Made by a program: the position numbers and the translations under genes. The notes beneath the pieces were generated by a model. The model saw only the letters and a program-made list of their open reading frames with translations, made no database searches and was not told the DNA's origin. This document shows positions 1 to 11,285 of a stretch of DNA of 64,000 nucleotides, piece by piece. Positions within the stretch are counted from its first letter, which is position 1, and each line of letters opens with the position of its first letter. Source of the DNA: Adenanthera pavonina (lineage: Eukaryota > Streptophyta > Magnoliopsida > Fabales > Fabaceae); assembly GCA_026686845.1 (NCBI GenBank), contig JAIVEN010000020.1, positions 461,501 through 525,500 on the forward strand. The letters are read 5' to 3'.

Positions 1-382
1 AACCTTAGCTATTTGTTTATCTTTATCCATACTCAACCCTAGGTTTCTTCTTCGCCAAATCAACTTGTCAAATTCTAGGCCATGCACTGTTTCTCGTAAA
101 AAAAAAAATGTCCTTATGCATGGTCCTTTACGGAAACAATTACAGTTTTTTGTTCAAAGAGGGTTTTTATTATATTAAAAAAAAAATTTAACTGCATCAG
201 TCATAGCTAGCTAGAATGCTCACCCTTGAAATATTATAATGTACTATTTCTTTTCAAAACAGTGAACACTGGATAACCCATACCAGTTATATGGAGGAAA
301 ACTGTTAAAAATTTGGTAGGGGTTTTTTTTTTTAGGGTATTTAAAGAGAGGGAGGGGGTTAGAGGGGTTAAATCTCCTTTCC
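1..382. other. AT-rich intergenic DNA
   Basis: No convincing coding frame is present on either strand. The stretch is AT-rich with several homopolymer A/T runs. I see no repeat or RNA signature in it. Confidence 0.6.
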
Positions 383-650
383 TTGCTTGTTTAGTTCATA
401 AAATAAGAGGAGATTGGAGGGAATTTACCCCATTTCTATTTTAAAATAACTCAAATTAAAATTTTTTTTAATTGAATAATTATAATTTAATTTCCTCCTA
501 AACCAAATAAGATTTTATTAAAATTTCTCTAATTTTATTAAATAAGAAAATCTTAAAATCCCTTCAATCTTTTTCCATCCAATCATTTTCATTAAAAATT
601 TCTTTAATTCTCTCTCATCCAATTCCCTTAATTAAACCAAACACATCCTA
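383..650. mobile_element. MITE-like element, hAT-type ends
   Basis: The left end contains GCTTGTTTAGTTCATAAAAT. The reverse complement of the right end contains TGTGTTTGGTTTAATTAAGG. These are imperfect terminal inverted repeats of the 'TGTTTGGTT' style common in hAT-like plant MITEs. The roughly 270-bp interior is AT-rich and non-coding. No clean target duplication could be confirmed, so the borders are approximate. Confidence 0.45.
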
Positions 651-1502
651 AATTCCTCAAACTTTCAATGGAGAAATATGGTTCATTAATTTTTACACTC
701 TTTTTTTTACAAAATAATTTTTTATATTCTTATTATAAAAGTTTGATGTAAAATTAAAGTTTCTTTCTTTTTTTTTTTTTTCTAAATGCGAGGTGAGCTT
801 GCAAGGGCCGCATAAATTATTTAAAAAATAACAATATGATATACTATCTCTCCTCTGATTCCTTTCCTACCATAATGATTTTATGTTGCTGGTCCTGGCA
901 TGGCACGGAAAGATTAACTAGTTTAAGTTAATATTATTAATTAAAAGTATTTGAAAAAAAGTTAGTTTTTATTTCTAAAATATTCAAAAACTGTTTACAA
1001 ATAACTTGATATCTCATTTACCCAAGAAAAAATCTCTTTCTTTTTTTTTAATTAAACTATCAAATATCTAGAAATCAAATTGGATTTTAACGGAAAGAAT
1101 CATAAGAAAACAGCTTCCTACTAATTAAGCGGCGCAGGCTCATTGATAATTTAAATCTCATTTTTTTATGTATGCACTTATGGGTATGGAAGACGTAAGA
1201 TCTTAAATATCCTATATATGTAATAGATTTGGGTTCAAAATGATGTTAAAAATTCAAAGCCAGAGAACTAGACAGTGTGTTTGTTGTGTTTAACATGACG
1301 TCTGAATTGATAAAAGAGGGAGCAATGAGAGTGGGGAGCAGAAAGACCCCACAGTGAACCCATTTGAAAACTCAGTTATAGAATAGGCAGCTACCTAACG
1401 CCAAATCAGACAGCCTCATTTCAAATTTGCAGAGAGAAGAAGCAAGGAAACATATTGATGATTAAGGATCAGTTCATATATGGATATATATATATATATA
1501 TA
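651..1502. other. AT-rich intergenic DNA
   Basis: No supported gene. There are poly-T/poly-A runs and a short (TA)n tract at about 1484-1504. The Stowaway element that follows sits inside this TA tract. Confidence 0.6.
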
Positions 1503-1802
1503 TACTTCCGGTCGCTATTATAGGATGTTACTTAAAAAATTTATCTGATCTAAAATATAAGATGTTAAGTAATAAATTTAATTTTAGTCTCAATTTTGTC
1601 CCTATTGAATGTTTTCATTATAAGTCTTAATTAACTTCTCTCTCCTCCTACCATCATTATTAATTTAATTTATTTTTATTCTCTCTTTAAGGGAAAAATG
1701 GGAATGTCAGAATTTTTTTTCATCAATTTTAGACTATAACCAACTTTTCTTAATCCATGTGTAGTAGTTAAAAATATCTTATAATAAAGACCGGATGGAG
1801 TA
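1503..1802. mobile_element. Stowaway-type MITE (Tc1/mariner)
   Basis: The left end reads TACTTCCGGTCGCTATTATA. The reverse complement of the right end reads TACTCCATCCGGTCTTTATT. Both are the 'TACTCCCTCCG' style typical of Stowaway, flanked by TA. Length is 300 bp with a non-coding interior. Both flanks are (TA)n microsatellite, so the element inserted into a TA repeat. Such elements are moved in trans by Tc1/mariner transposases. Confidence 0.8.
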
Positions 1803-2746
1803 TATATATATATATCGTTTTACCACTCCTTAATTTTCAATCCTAATGAAGTGAATGAATAACTATGGTCACCCAAAGTTTTCCACCAACGTGTATAGAC
1901 GACCGACTCTTGTACACAGGTTTGGATTTGGACCTCTCAATTTTTTTTTCTCTAAAATAGGTGAAGTCTCTCCATACTAACTTTTTTCATACTTTACTTC
2001 TTTTTTTTAACAGCAACCACTTACACAACTTCAGGAACTTCACCACAAACCAATTTTAGAGAATCTCCTTTCAGGTAGGTTCAGTTTAATTACTTAATGC
2101 CACCCCGGTTAAATGCCATAATTTTTTTTTAATTAGCAACCACTACACCAAAGCAAGGAATTTCTCACGCACAAAAATCCATTCCGTAATTTTTTTTGGA
2201 CCAACTTCTGAGAGAGTCTGCCTATTTATAAGTAGGGTTTCGGAAAGATATAATGAATTTTGTTTATTAAGAAAAGTGAAACTATTAACAAACTATTACA
2301 CTGCATGCTTTACATATGGTCTTTTTTTTTCATATACTTACGCATATTCTTTCTTCTTAAACCTTGCACGCACACATTTTTAGTTTGGTATTTATATATT
2401 TTGCCAACTTTAATTTGGCTAGAGTGAATTGCAAAGATAAACAGAATATATATATATATATATATATGGACAGACACAGAATTCCAGTTTTTACGTTATC
2501 GAATTCGCTAAATAAGATTTTTTACAATAAAAAATTATACTGAAATTAGGGGGGTAGAAAGACGTAATTATCACATTTAAGTTGTATATAGAGGCAATGC
2601 ACACTGTCTGTTTGTCGATCAAAATTCTAACATCAGTCGGGACAAAATCACACTAAAATCGAATTATATTAATTGGCTAATTGTATAGTACCTGTGATTA
2701 TTTGATCCTCAGACGTTTTAGGTACTAGCTAGTTGTTTCATGTCCC
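1803..2746. other. 3' flank of the TCP gene
   Basis: AT-rich, with a (TA)n tract at about 2448-2467 and no coding frame of note. Because the TCP gene is read on the minus strand, its 3'UTR and polyadenylation region should lie at the high-coordinate end of this stretch. The exact end of the transcript cannot be set from sequence. Confidence 0.55.
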
Positions 2747-3892
2747 TTATGAGTCACGATCGCCTTCATCATGTGGCTGTTGCCGGTTACTCGCTGCCAC
2801 CGCCAACTCCGATACACCGTTTGCCGGAACCGGTCTGTATGCATTAAGCGCTGCAAGCATGCCTAAGTTACTTTCCGTCACCACTGCCCCGTTGCCTGAA
2901 GCCATTAGAGGCATCAATGGAGAAGCAAAGTTCATGAAGTGAATCCCACCACCTGACATGGCTCCTCTATACATGCTATTATTAGGGACTGAGGGAATCG
3001 CCCAGATGGAATCGCCGCTGTTGCCGCCGCCGCCGTTTCCCATTGCCCAAAAGGTCGCCGGAACAGAAGCTTGGCTCGCCGGAATTGACCCTGTGCTCGA
3101 TTGTAACAAGTAGCTTCCCATCTGACTTTGCGACAGTTCTTGCTCCGGCCTTCTCTTTCTTCCTAAACTGCCATGATCGTAATCCTCCGTCGTCGCCGTC
3201 GTCAATTCAAGGCTCCCACTGCCTGCTTCTTCCTGGAGTTCTGGCTTTGCTTGTGGGATATTGGCATTCACACTAGTGGCAGAATTATTGAAGTTCAAAA
3301 CCGTAGAGGCAGGAGAATTGTTTTCCGTCGAAGACAACCCGACAGCGGCGCCAGGAAACAAGATCCTTCTAGAATCATCCACGACCATGTTTCTCTCCCA
3401 CTCGCTCCGGTTCCTAAACTGGCTAGCCGCTGCTGCTGCCGCCGCAGCCGGGAAGCTGGGGCTGAAGTAATTACCCCGGAAGTAGTGCGACGGCGCTGAC
3501 ATGGAGGAACCGGAGCTGCGGAGCGAGACGTTAAGGGAGGTGAAATTGGCGGGAATTGTACCAGTCCCAGTGGCGGCGATCACGGCAGGCTCCGCCTGCT
3601 GGAGGAGCCACTCGATGGTTTCACCGTCGGACTTGTGGCCGAGCTCCCTGGTCAGCTGGAAAACCCTTGCAGCGCAGGCGGCTGGCATGCGGATCCGGCG
3701 GCCGCGGCCATCGACCTTGGTGTGCCTGTCCTTGGCGGAAGTCCGCTTTGGAGGCGGCTTCTTGGGCGGAGTCTGGTCGGCGACGGCGACGGTGTAGGTT
3801 GAAGTTGAGGAAGGTTGTTGTTGATCGTTTTTCTCCAACAGCTGCAACGGAAAATGAGGTCTGCGGGTGCCATTAGGAGGATCTGCTTCCAT
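2747..3892 (-). CDS. Class I TCP transcription factor, TCP14/TCP15-like
   Basis: This is an uninterrupted 381-residue frame from an ATG at 3892-3890 to a TAA at 2749-2747, with no intron, as usual for class I TCP genes. The TCP domain (basic region plus helix-loop-helix) spans residues 54-111 and contains KDRHTKVDGRGRRIRMP, the class I Cys (residue 73), and the helix text ETIEWLLQQAEPAVIAATG. Before it come the N-terminal text RPHFPLQLLE and the basic stretch PPKKPPPKRTS (41-52), both typical of the TCP14/15 branch. After it come TGTIPANF, a poly-alanine tract (149-156), GSYLLQSSTGSIP and a C-terminal LAALNAYRP. TCP14/15 proteins are nuclear, bind GTGGNCCC-like sites, and regulate cell proliferation, germination and gibberellin or cytokinin responses. 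That role is family knowledge, not shown here. The choice between TCP14 and TCP15 is by eye. Confidence 0.95.
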   Translation of the reverse strand: MEADPPNGTRRPHFPLQLLEKNDQQQPSSTSTYTVAVADQTPPKKPPPKRTSAKDRHTKVDGRGRRIRMPAACAARVFQLTRELGHKSDGETIEWLLQQAEPAVIAATGTGTIPANFTSLNVSLRSSGSSMSAPSHYFRGNYFSPSFPAAAAAAAASQFRNRSEWERNMVVDDSRRILFPGAAVGLSSTENNSPASTVLNFNNSATSVNANIPQAKPELQEEAGSGSLELTTATTEDYDHGSLGRKRRPEQELSQSQMGSYLLQSSTGSIPASQASVPATFWAMGNGGGGNSGDSIWAIPSVPNNSMYRGAMSGGGIHFMNFASPLMPLMASGNGAVVTESNLGMLAALNAYRPVPANGVSELAVAASNRQQPHDEGDRDS

Positions 3893-4180
3893 GATCGTAA
3901 CAATGGATCACATATACAAAACAAAGCAAAAGAAACAAGAAGATTGATTTAATTAATTAATTCATTCATTATTTTAAATATTAAAAAGGGAAGTTTAATG
4001 ATATCTAGTGGGACTGGGAAGCAGCATGGCAATTCCTTTCAAAAGGAAGCTGGCAGCTGAGTTGGTTCCCTCTGCAGAGAGAGAAAGAGAGAGAGAGAAT
4101 GTGAGGACTGAGGAGAAAGCAAGAGACACAACAAGGATAAGGGAGGGGAGCGAGCAAGCTTGAAGCGACCAAGATACTGA
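3893..4180 (-). promoter_or_regulatory. Probable 5' leader of the TCP gene, with GA/CT microsatellite
   Basis: Directly upstream of the TCP start codon (minus strand) is a moderately GC-rich stretch. At about 4074-4100 it holds a purine tract on the plus strand (GAGAGAAAGAGAGAGAGAG), read as CT repeats in the transcript. CT-rich leaders are common in plant 5'UTRs. Beyond about 4195 the sequence turns strongly AT-rich. No TATA box could be assigned with confidence. Confidence 0.4.
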
Positions 4181-4570
4181 GGGTCTTGTAAAGTTTGAAA
4201 AAAAAATTGTTAAATTAAATAATATTATTATGGGAAAATTGTGTTTTGGTAACAGAAAAATATTTGGTTTTTGTACCAAATTTATTTTTTCAGAAAAAAA
4301 TCGACTCTAAATTCAAAAAATTCAATTCTCATCTCAAAAAATTTGTCTTTGATCCCAAAAACCACATATCTTTATGTTTTGTTCAGATAAAAACCAATTT
4401 TCCCTATTATTATTTGTCTTGTATAAGAAAATTATAATTTTGAGGGAGATAATTTATAAATATAACTTTTTAAGTCCCTAGTTATAGTTTGTCCAATTTT
4501 CTCATTTACAGTAAAAAGTAAAATTATAGTAAAAAAAATTGTACAAAATCAATCATTTCAAATAGAAAAC
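4181..4570. other. AT-rich region upstream of the TCP gene
   Basis: AT-rich with poly-A/T runs and no coding frame or repeat that I can support. It is likely part of the distal TCP promoter or plain intergenic DNA. Confidence 0.5.
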
Positions 4571-4861
4571 TACTCCCACTATCCTTAAGTGACAGAGAAC
4601 TATATCACACAAATTAAAAAATAATAATTGAATTATTAAATTTATTAAAAATATAAAATAATTTTAAAAATATTTTCATTTAATACTAATAACTTTTATC
4701 ATATAATTAATAAAAATCAATTATAATTCGAAGCATTTTTCAAAAAAATATTAAATGTATTAAAAAACTCTTATTTGTCCCATATAGTATTTTGTAACAA
4801 AATAAGTTCTCTAAATGTTATATATATATTAAGAAATATATATTAAAAAATGAAGGGAGTA
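4571..4861. mobile_element. Stowaway-type MITE
   Basis: The left end is TACTCCCACTATCCTTAAGT. The right end is TGAAGGGAGTA, whose reverse complement begins TACTCCCTTCA. The 291-bp AT-rich interior is non-coding. The TA-flanked 'TACTCCC' ends place it in the Tc1/mariner-dependent Stowaway group. It lies about 0.7 kb upstream of the TCP start codon. Confidence 0.7.
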
Positions 4862-5597
4862 ATAGATAAGTCATCGATGTGGATTAGAATTATGGCAAAA
4901 TCAGGAGAAGATCGAACTCGTAAAAAACTAGTCAATCTAACCTTCAACTGGTCAAAATCAATCAAACAAATGGCTCAACAGGTTAAACCAAACAATTTTT
5001 TAAAATTTTTTAATTTAAACCATGATTTTAAGATAGTCTGATTTGTGCATATCTATACTTAATAAATACTGAAAAAAGAAAACTAGTGTGCAAATGTGTA
5101 AGAAATACATATGTGTATATATTATAAAATTATAAATTATAAAATAAGCATGTATATTGTTGATATCTCATATCTCGCAATTATTTTTTTTTATTTTTTA
5201 AATTATAAAATATTTATCAAATTTTTAAGAATTATTTTTACTTTTGATCTTTATTCACTCTAATCTTTTTTAATTTATTATTTTTATCTGAAATCAAATT
5301 TTTATATATTTTTGTTATAATCTTTTATCTCTTTTTTTTAAAATAGTTAATATATTTTTTATACTTTATCATTCGCTATTCTGAAGTATCAATTAATAAT
5401 AAGTTAATTTAATCACAATCAATTCAACTACCATCTCACCACTAAATTGTAAACTAATTTTTTGACTGGTTTAGTTATTGATATAATTTTTAATGCTTTG
5501 ATAATAACTTCAAAAAGATTCATGCATTTTTTTAACAAATTACCTATGAGATGTTTATATTAGACAGTGGGCCATATGATATATTCGACTAACTTTA
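4862..5597. other. AT-rich intergenic DNA
   Basis: No gene seen. Very AT-rich with no clear repeat structure. A 63-codon frame at 4850-5041 starts inside the Stowaway end and has no recognisable motif. Confidence 0.55.
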
Positions 5598-5973
5598 GGC
5601 CTGTTTGATTCTATTTCTGAAAATAGTTTTTCTATTTTCGGAAACAGAAAACTTAGAAAATTTGTTTGGTAAACCTATTTTTTAGAAATTGTTTTAGAAA
5701 ATAGAAAAATAAAATAACAGAAAACTTAGAACACCTTTAAGGTATTTTGTAGTTTTTATTCTAGAAAACATAAGGAAATGTGAGAAATATCCACCTCATT
5801 AATAGTAAAGTTATAAATTTTGAATAACTCATCTATCACTCACTAATTATGACTTTGAGAACAATTACTCAAACATATTTTTTTATTTTTTTATTTTCAA
5901 AACTTATTCTCAAAAATAATTTTAAAAAACTGTTCTCAAAACAATAAAATAGAAAACACTATCAAACAAATTC
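5598..5973. mobile_element. hAT-like MITE, family B copy 1
   Basis: The left end GGCCTGTTTGATTCTATTTC pairs with the right end, whose reverse complement is GAATTTGTTTGATAGTGTTT. The interior carries TTAATAGTAAAGTTATAAAT. A second copy lies at about 20672-21030 in the opposite orientation and matches along most of its length, including GAACAC-TTTAA and ATATCCA-CTCATTAAT blocks. Two dispersed full-length copies support a genuine mobile family. No ORF. Confidence 0.7.
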
Positions 5974-6123
5974 TTTATTTCTTCAAAAAATTTGTGTATG
6001 AATTAGATAGTGAGCCTCAAATAATTTGCTTTTTCTTTTTTACGTTAAAACTTTTTAAATCTTAGTCACTATTAAAATCTCATTTCACCCTCGTTAGCCA
6101 CCTAAGAGGTAGCATTACCCTTA

Positions 6124-6482
6124 AGGCCCCATCTGGTTCAAATGAAAGATTTTTAATTAAATGAAAATGAAAATAGAGGTGGGAATTAAATAGAAATAAG
6201 CACATAAAAAAAAGAATGAATGAAAATAATTAAAGACTAAAACACTAAACTAAACTATCGTTCTCTCTTAAATAAAAAAAATGACAGGATTTTTTTTGGC
6301 TTAATAAGTAATAACTTTCCTTCTCTTTCGTATATTGTAACCTCATATTTGTATAATATATATATAAATATATTGAAACCTCATATGCCTTGGCAAGCGT
6401 GCCCCAGTCGATGTTCTCTCCTTTCATTAGACAAACCATTCCAGAATCTTTCCTTTCTTTTGCCATGAACCAAACAGGATTT
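6124..6482. mobile_element. hAT-like MITE
   Basis: The left end is AGGCCCCATCTGGTTCAAAT. The reverse complement of the right end is ATCCTGTTTGGTTCATGGCA. The imperfect terminal inverted repeats share the 'TGGTTCA' core. Length is about 360 bp. A minus-strand frame at 6245-6466 inside it shows no known domain and is probably fortuitous. Confidence 0.55.
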
Positions 6483-7754
6483 TTTTTTTCGTGATTACTT
6501 ATTTTAGCAGTGTTTAACCCTTTGTGGGTTAAAATTTTTAGAGAAATTACATATGGACATTAAGATAATAAATTAATTATAAAATAAAATCTATTATTAC
6601 TTATTTTTTAAATTTTATTATTTATTATTTTAAATTTTAACACTTTTTTCAACTAAAATTCTTTTTTGTAATTAATTTTTTTCATTGGTCCCTATATATA
6701 ATTTTCCCAAATTTTTATTCAAGTACTTTATGATTGTTGTACATATTTTATATTACCCTTCACGCTTTATTATAAAGTGATAAGCTACCTGAGCGAATTT
6801 AGCAGAAGGCACCAATTAGGCAATCAACATGAAATATAAACTTTATAACAGCTGTGGTAAAAAAAATGATATAACAACTAGCATTATTTATAAATCAGAA
6901 ATAGAATTATGCTTATTAAATATTTTTATAATTTTTTTATTTTAATTATGTGACATGATTTTAATTGTTTTAATAAATTTATATATATTAAAATAATTAT
7001 TTTGAAAAGCTTGACAAAACCCAATAATAATTAGGTTAAATAGGAAAAGACTTAATATTTTTAAGTAAGGTCTAAAATTTAAGTTTTATAAATAAAAAAT
7101 TTCTTAAGAAACTTATTTTCATTTGAATTCTATAATATTATATCATATAATTATAAAAGCACACTAATACTGCATCTGATATAATTATTAAAAAAATCAC
7201 AAAATTAATTTAGAAGATAAGGATTTGATACGGTGGATCTACATGGGTTGATACTGACAACACGTGTGGGGGGGCTGTTTATCCTGAATTTAAAAAGATA
7301 GTTGAGGCCAGTGTGGGACCCAACCACCCCAGTCAATAACACTGAAAAAGCGACCCACTTTTTTCTCCATAGACTCGCACTCGCTAAATAATCCAGTGGA
7401 TCCCATCTCATTCAACTAGCCTTCACTCTTCTCTAACTTTTCCTTTTTGATCTTCTTTCCATAACGTTACAATAATTTTTTAAAAAACATTGAATAAACT
7501 CACATAAATGCTTTTTAAAAAATTAATTAATATAATATACTATCAACATAAATTATAAATTTATAAAATTATATTATTGATAAATAATAAATAATATGAC
7601 TTATATTTTGAATTTCTTTTTATTGTGAATTAAAAGTTTTTTTATCATAAATTAATTTCTCTCTAGATGTTGAAAATAAGAAATATACCTCATCCAATTA
7701 AGTTTATTCTATAAATAAAAATTATGAATCAAGTCCCAACTATTTTTTAAGAGA
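6483..7754. other. AT-rich intergenic DNA
   Basis: No gene supported. A slightly GC-richer patch at about 7220-7440 holds a short minus-strand frame without recognisable motifs. No repeats defined. Confidence 0.5.
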
Positions 7755-8021
7755 TACTTCCTCCGATCCCATTTATAAGATATTGTTTTAAAAATTTGCT
7801 TGGTCCTATTTATAAGGTGTTGTGTTATTTTTTTATTTGAATTTCCTTCTTTACCCTTTATTTAATAACTTTTTTTATCTCGTAAATTGTTCCGATCTTT
7901 AATTAGTAGGGATAAGATTGGAAGTTTATACTATTTTTTTATAAATTTAAGAGTATAATTATATTTTCTTAATACCCGTGTAATGAAAAATAACATCTTA
8001 TAAATGAGAGCGGAGGGAGTA
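7755..8021. mobile_element. Stowaway-type MITE
   Basis: The left end is TACTTCCTCCGATCCCATTT. The right end is GAGCGGAGGGAGTA, with reverse complement TACTCCCTCCGCTC. The internal flanks TTATAAGATATTG and ATCTTATAAATGAG extend the inverted repeat. Length is 267 bp, bordered by TA. These are classical plant Stowaway ends. Confidence 0.85.
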
Positions 8022-11000
8022 AATGCTTATTTCTTGAATTTTGTGTAGCTTAACAAAATTCCATTTAGCTATCATTCACTTTCACTAACTTTGGGCATAC
8101 TCAACCACTGAAAATTAGTCTCCCTGGTAAATAGTATGTAAGTATTTTTATAAACATTTTTTTCCACATAAGACCTGCTCTGTCTTGGTAAGCTTCGACT
8201 AACCTAAATCTATTTTTTTAAAGTGTTTTACAAAAACTTTTATGTTAATTTAATACATTTACAATGCATTCACAAGGGGCAAGGGGTTGTTAAAAAATGG
8301 GTAATTAGGTGATGAGAATACATATGTAACTAAAAGCCAAATCTAACCGTAGATTCACAACAAAGCTTACGCGGCCATTTTCTGTACACCAATAATATGT
8401 GTGGTCCTCATAATTTTGATTTTTCAGACTCCAAAATTCTATGGTTCTACCTTTTATTTGCTTTACTAATAATCCAAAAACAGATATCCCCATGTAGAAA
8501 ATATGACACATAGCTTAGAAACATATGAATTAAAAAAGCATGCTATCTAATTAAGGGTCCTTTTTTAAGCCATCAATTAATCGGGGATCAGTTTAAAATT
8601 ATATTATGGTCAGCCATAATTCGAATTAAATTTTACGGCGTCTAAACTCGAGGTTCAACAAAATTTTATACAACATACAGACACATAAATAGTTAAAATC
8701 TATAGAGAATTGTGAAAAAAATACTAAAAAAATCAAAATACTTGGAAAATGAAATCAAAATTCACCTCATTTTCAAAGTAAATTAGAATTTTTTTTAAGA
8801 GAACTTAGAAAATTTTTAAGTTAGGATAAAATATTTTTGTACCAAGTGGGAATAGAAAAATTTTCTACTTGAAAATTTTTTAGGTTTGTTTGAAAAAATT
8901 TTAATTTTCCTTGAAAATGATATGAACTTTAATCTCGTTTCTCAAATATTTCTTCATTTTAGCATTTATTCCCAATTCTCCCTAAAATCTATTCCATATA
9001 TTTATCTATTATGAATTCTATATTCTTTTAAACCATGCAAGAAGCTACTTGGCTTAGGAATAGTAATTAGTTTGAATTGCGTTCTATTTATATTGCATGA
9101 GAAAATAATGCTAGTTAATCCACATAGCACAATCGTATATTAATTTAATAATAAAAAAATGATATATAAGAATGAATATGGGTTCAATTATCTTAAAGTG
9201 ATGTGGATTTGAATCATGTTGCCAATATAAAACTTGATAAATAATTTGTAAGTATTTATGTCGATACTCTTTGAATTATGAGGCCAAACCCCAAAATCTA
9301 GCTTACTTAAACTTTATTTTGTTTGAAAAGAAAAAAAAAGATATTCAACAAGCATACAACTCATATTTTATAAATATGTGAAATTAAATTTGATTATCAA
9401 TGTGAAAATCTGATGGAGGAGAAAGATATTTTGAAAAGAGGCCATTGAAGCGGGGCATGTGAGCAGCCATGCATGTGAGGAAAAGGACCAAGTGTAACTT
9501 AAAAGGGAACATAAATGGAAATAATATGATGACATTGCAATTGCAATAATTACATTTACATATATATATATATATAGTACGATTACATTTCAACAACAAC
9601 AACCAACGTACCTATTAATTACAACTCATGACGAAACCTTATCCAACACTGATCATCCCGTATCTATAACTAAACATTGGTTTTCGAAGATTCAAACGTT
9701 TAATTTGCATGTGTCAAATTAAACAGTGTTTTGGAGTCGATAATTAATGACAATTTGTGCCTGAAATATCCATTATATATATATGTATGTATGTATGTTT
9801 ATATATGTTGTGTGATTTTGGTACCAAATTAATTGGAGTTCTATATGTCACGTAGTCATTTCAATATTATATATTCTTGTCCACTTGAGAAGCACCTTTT
9901 ATATATATATGCAGCCACCCAAGAAAATCAATAATTATGAAGTGGGCTGTCTCATGCTTTTTCATCATCTCTCACTTTACTAAACAACATCGGCATAGAC
10001 ACAGTCACGTTCCCACGTACTCAAAAACTCTAATGGGACTCCTCATATAATCGTGTATTGATATTTTAAAATATTCCATTGTAGAATTATTTTAAAAAGG
10101 ATGAAATTAAGAAAATCTTAATTTAATTAACCAAATCAAGGAGGGATCCTTCTTTTTAATAAAAATTTAGATGAGTTAGGGTTTGAAAATTCATTGTATA
10201 TTCTACAGTGGAATTTGAACTCATACCATCATGAGATATATATTGATCAAAATGTTACTATACTTCAATATATTATTTATTTTATATTATCACAACCAAT
10301 TAATTTAACTTTATAGTATTTTCTTTTTGTTTGTGAATACTAAAGGTATTTCTCAATTAACAGTTAAAAACTATTCCTTCAGGACATAGAGATCACTGAA
10401 GTGAATTTTGTATCTTCTTCTAATAAGATATTTTCCAGTTAAGAATTTTATAGTCTTTTATTATCACACAATGTCGATGAGAAGACTTTAAACCTTTTAA
10501 AACTTATTCTTAGCCTTTTTGATTATATAGTGAATATTGCTGGCGCATGTTTAGTTTAATTTATATACCTAACCTTTCAAACCAACAGAAAAAAAAGGAA
10601 AAAAAACTTGTAATTATGCACAGAAAATATCATTAGCACTCAGTTATGTTCATTGCATATTTAGGTCTTGTATTATGTGTTCTATTTTGAGTTCAAATAC
10701 CAAATTATGTCATAACTTTGGTAATTTGATTCGAAATTATATTTTTTTGGCCAAATATTATTTTAATTTAATGATATTGTATTACAGGCTGTAGTGCACC
10801 ATTCTGAATTCTAAAAAAGAATATTATCGAAAACCTATAGAGGGAGGGGGGGGGAGAGAGAGAGAGAAGGTTGTAAAAGAAAGATAAGTGGGCTAACAGG
10901 TTATATCAATATCAATGCACTATTGTCTATTATTGAGACGAAATGAAAAAGTTAAAAACACAATTGAACTTTGTCTACAGTCAGGTTTGAATATTAGTAG

Positions 11001-11204
11001 GTATATTAGTAGGTTTAAATGTGACATATTTGTGCTAAAGTTATATCATTACCCAGAAGTAATGAGCTATATGATTTGAATGCAATGTTAAATGAGTTAG
11101 AGTTATTACATCGATGCTTGAGTGTAGTGTTAAATAAGTAAGAATTCTCACATCATTTTAGATGAATGTGGGTAAAGAAATTAGCTTAGAAGAGCAAGAT
11201 TCAG
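8022..11204. other. AT-rich intergenic DNA, no gene recognised
   Basis: About 3 kb with no coding frame showing a known motif. It contains (TA)n tracts at about 9558-9577 and 9900-9911, and a G/GA-rich simple repeat at about 10841-10868 (GGGAGGGGGGGGGAGAGAGA). Degenerate transposon fragments are likely but none could be assigned. Confidence 0.5.
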
Positions 11205-11285
11205 TTCAGTTCTTGAAATATTGGTACTTTAATAGGTAAATTTCTAAAGGTCGTGGATGTTATGATTTGAAGAAGAATTAACATA
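11205..11285 (+). pseudogene. 5' fragment of RTE-type LINE ORF (left of LTR insertion)
   Basis: From about 11217 the plus strand encodes NIGTLIGKF, then a stop and RRIN. This is the N-terminal start of the apurinic/apyrimidinic-type endonuclease of plant RTE LINEs, where a 'W-N-I-G-T-L-T-G-K' block is usual. The Trp codon before NIGTL is now TGA. The reading continues in the same protein context at 13002, on the far side of a 1.7-kb LTR. Only about 70 bases are recognisable, so the true 5' end of the LINE is not defined. Confidence 0.6.

Noticed and set aside
2733..3876. Plus-strand open frames opposite the TCP gene
   Set aside because: They are antisense shadows of a well-conserved TCP coding region and show no domain of their own.
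6245..6466. Minus-strand 73-codon frame
   Set aside because: Lies within a MITE, with low-complexity Tyr/Lys text and no transposase motif.
9384..9602. Minus-strand 72-codon frame
   Set aside because: AT-rich chance frame overlapping a TA microsatellite.
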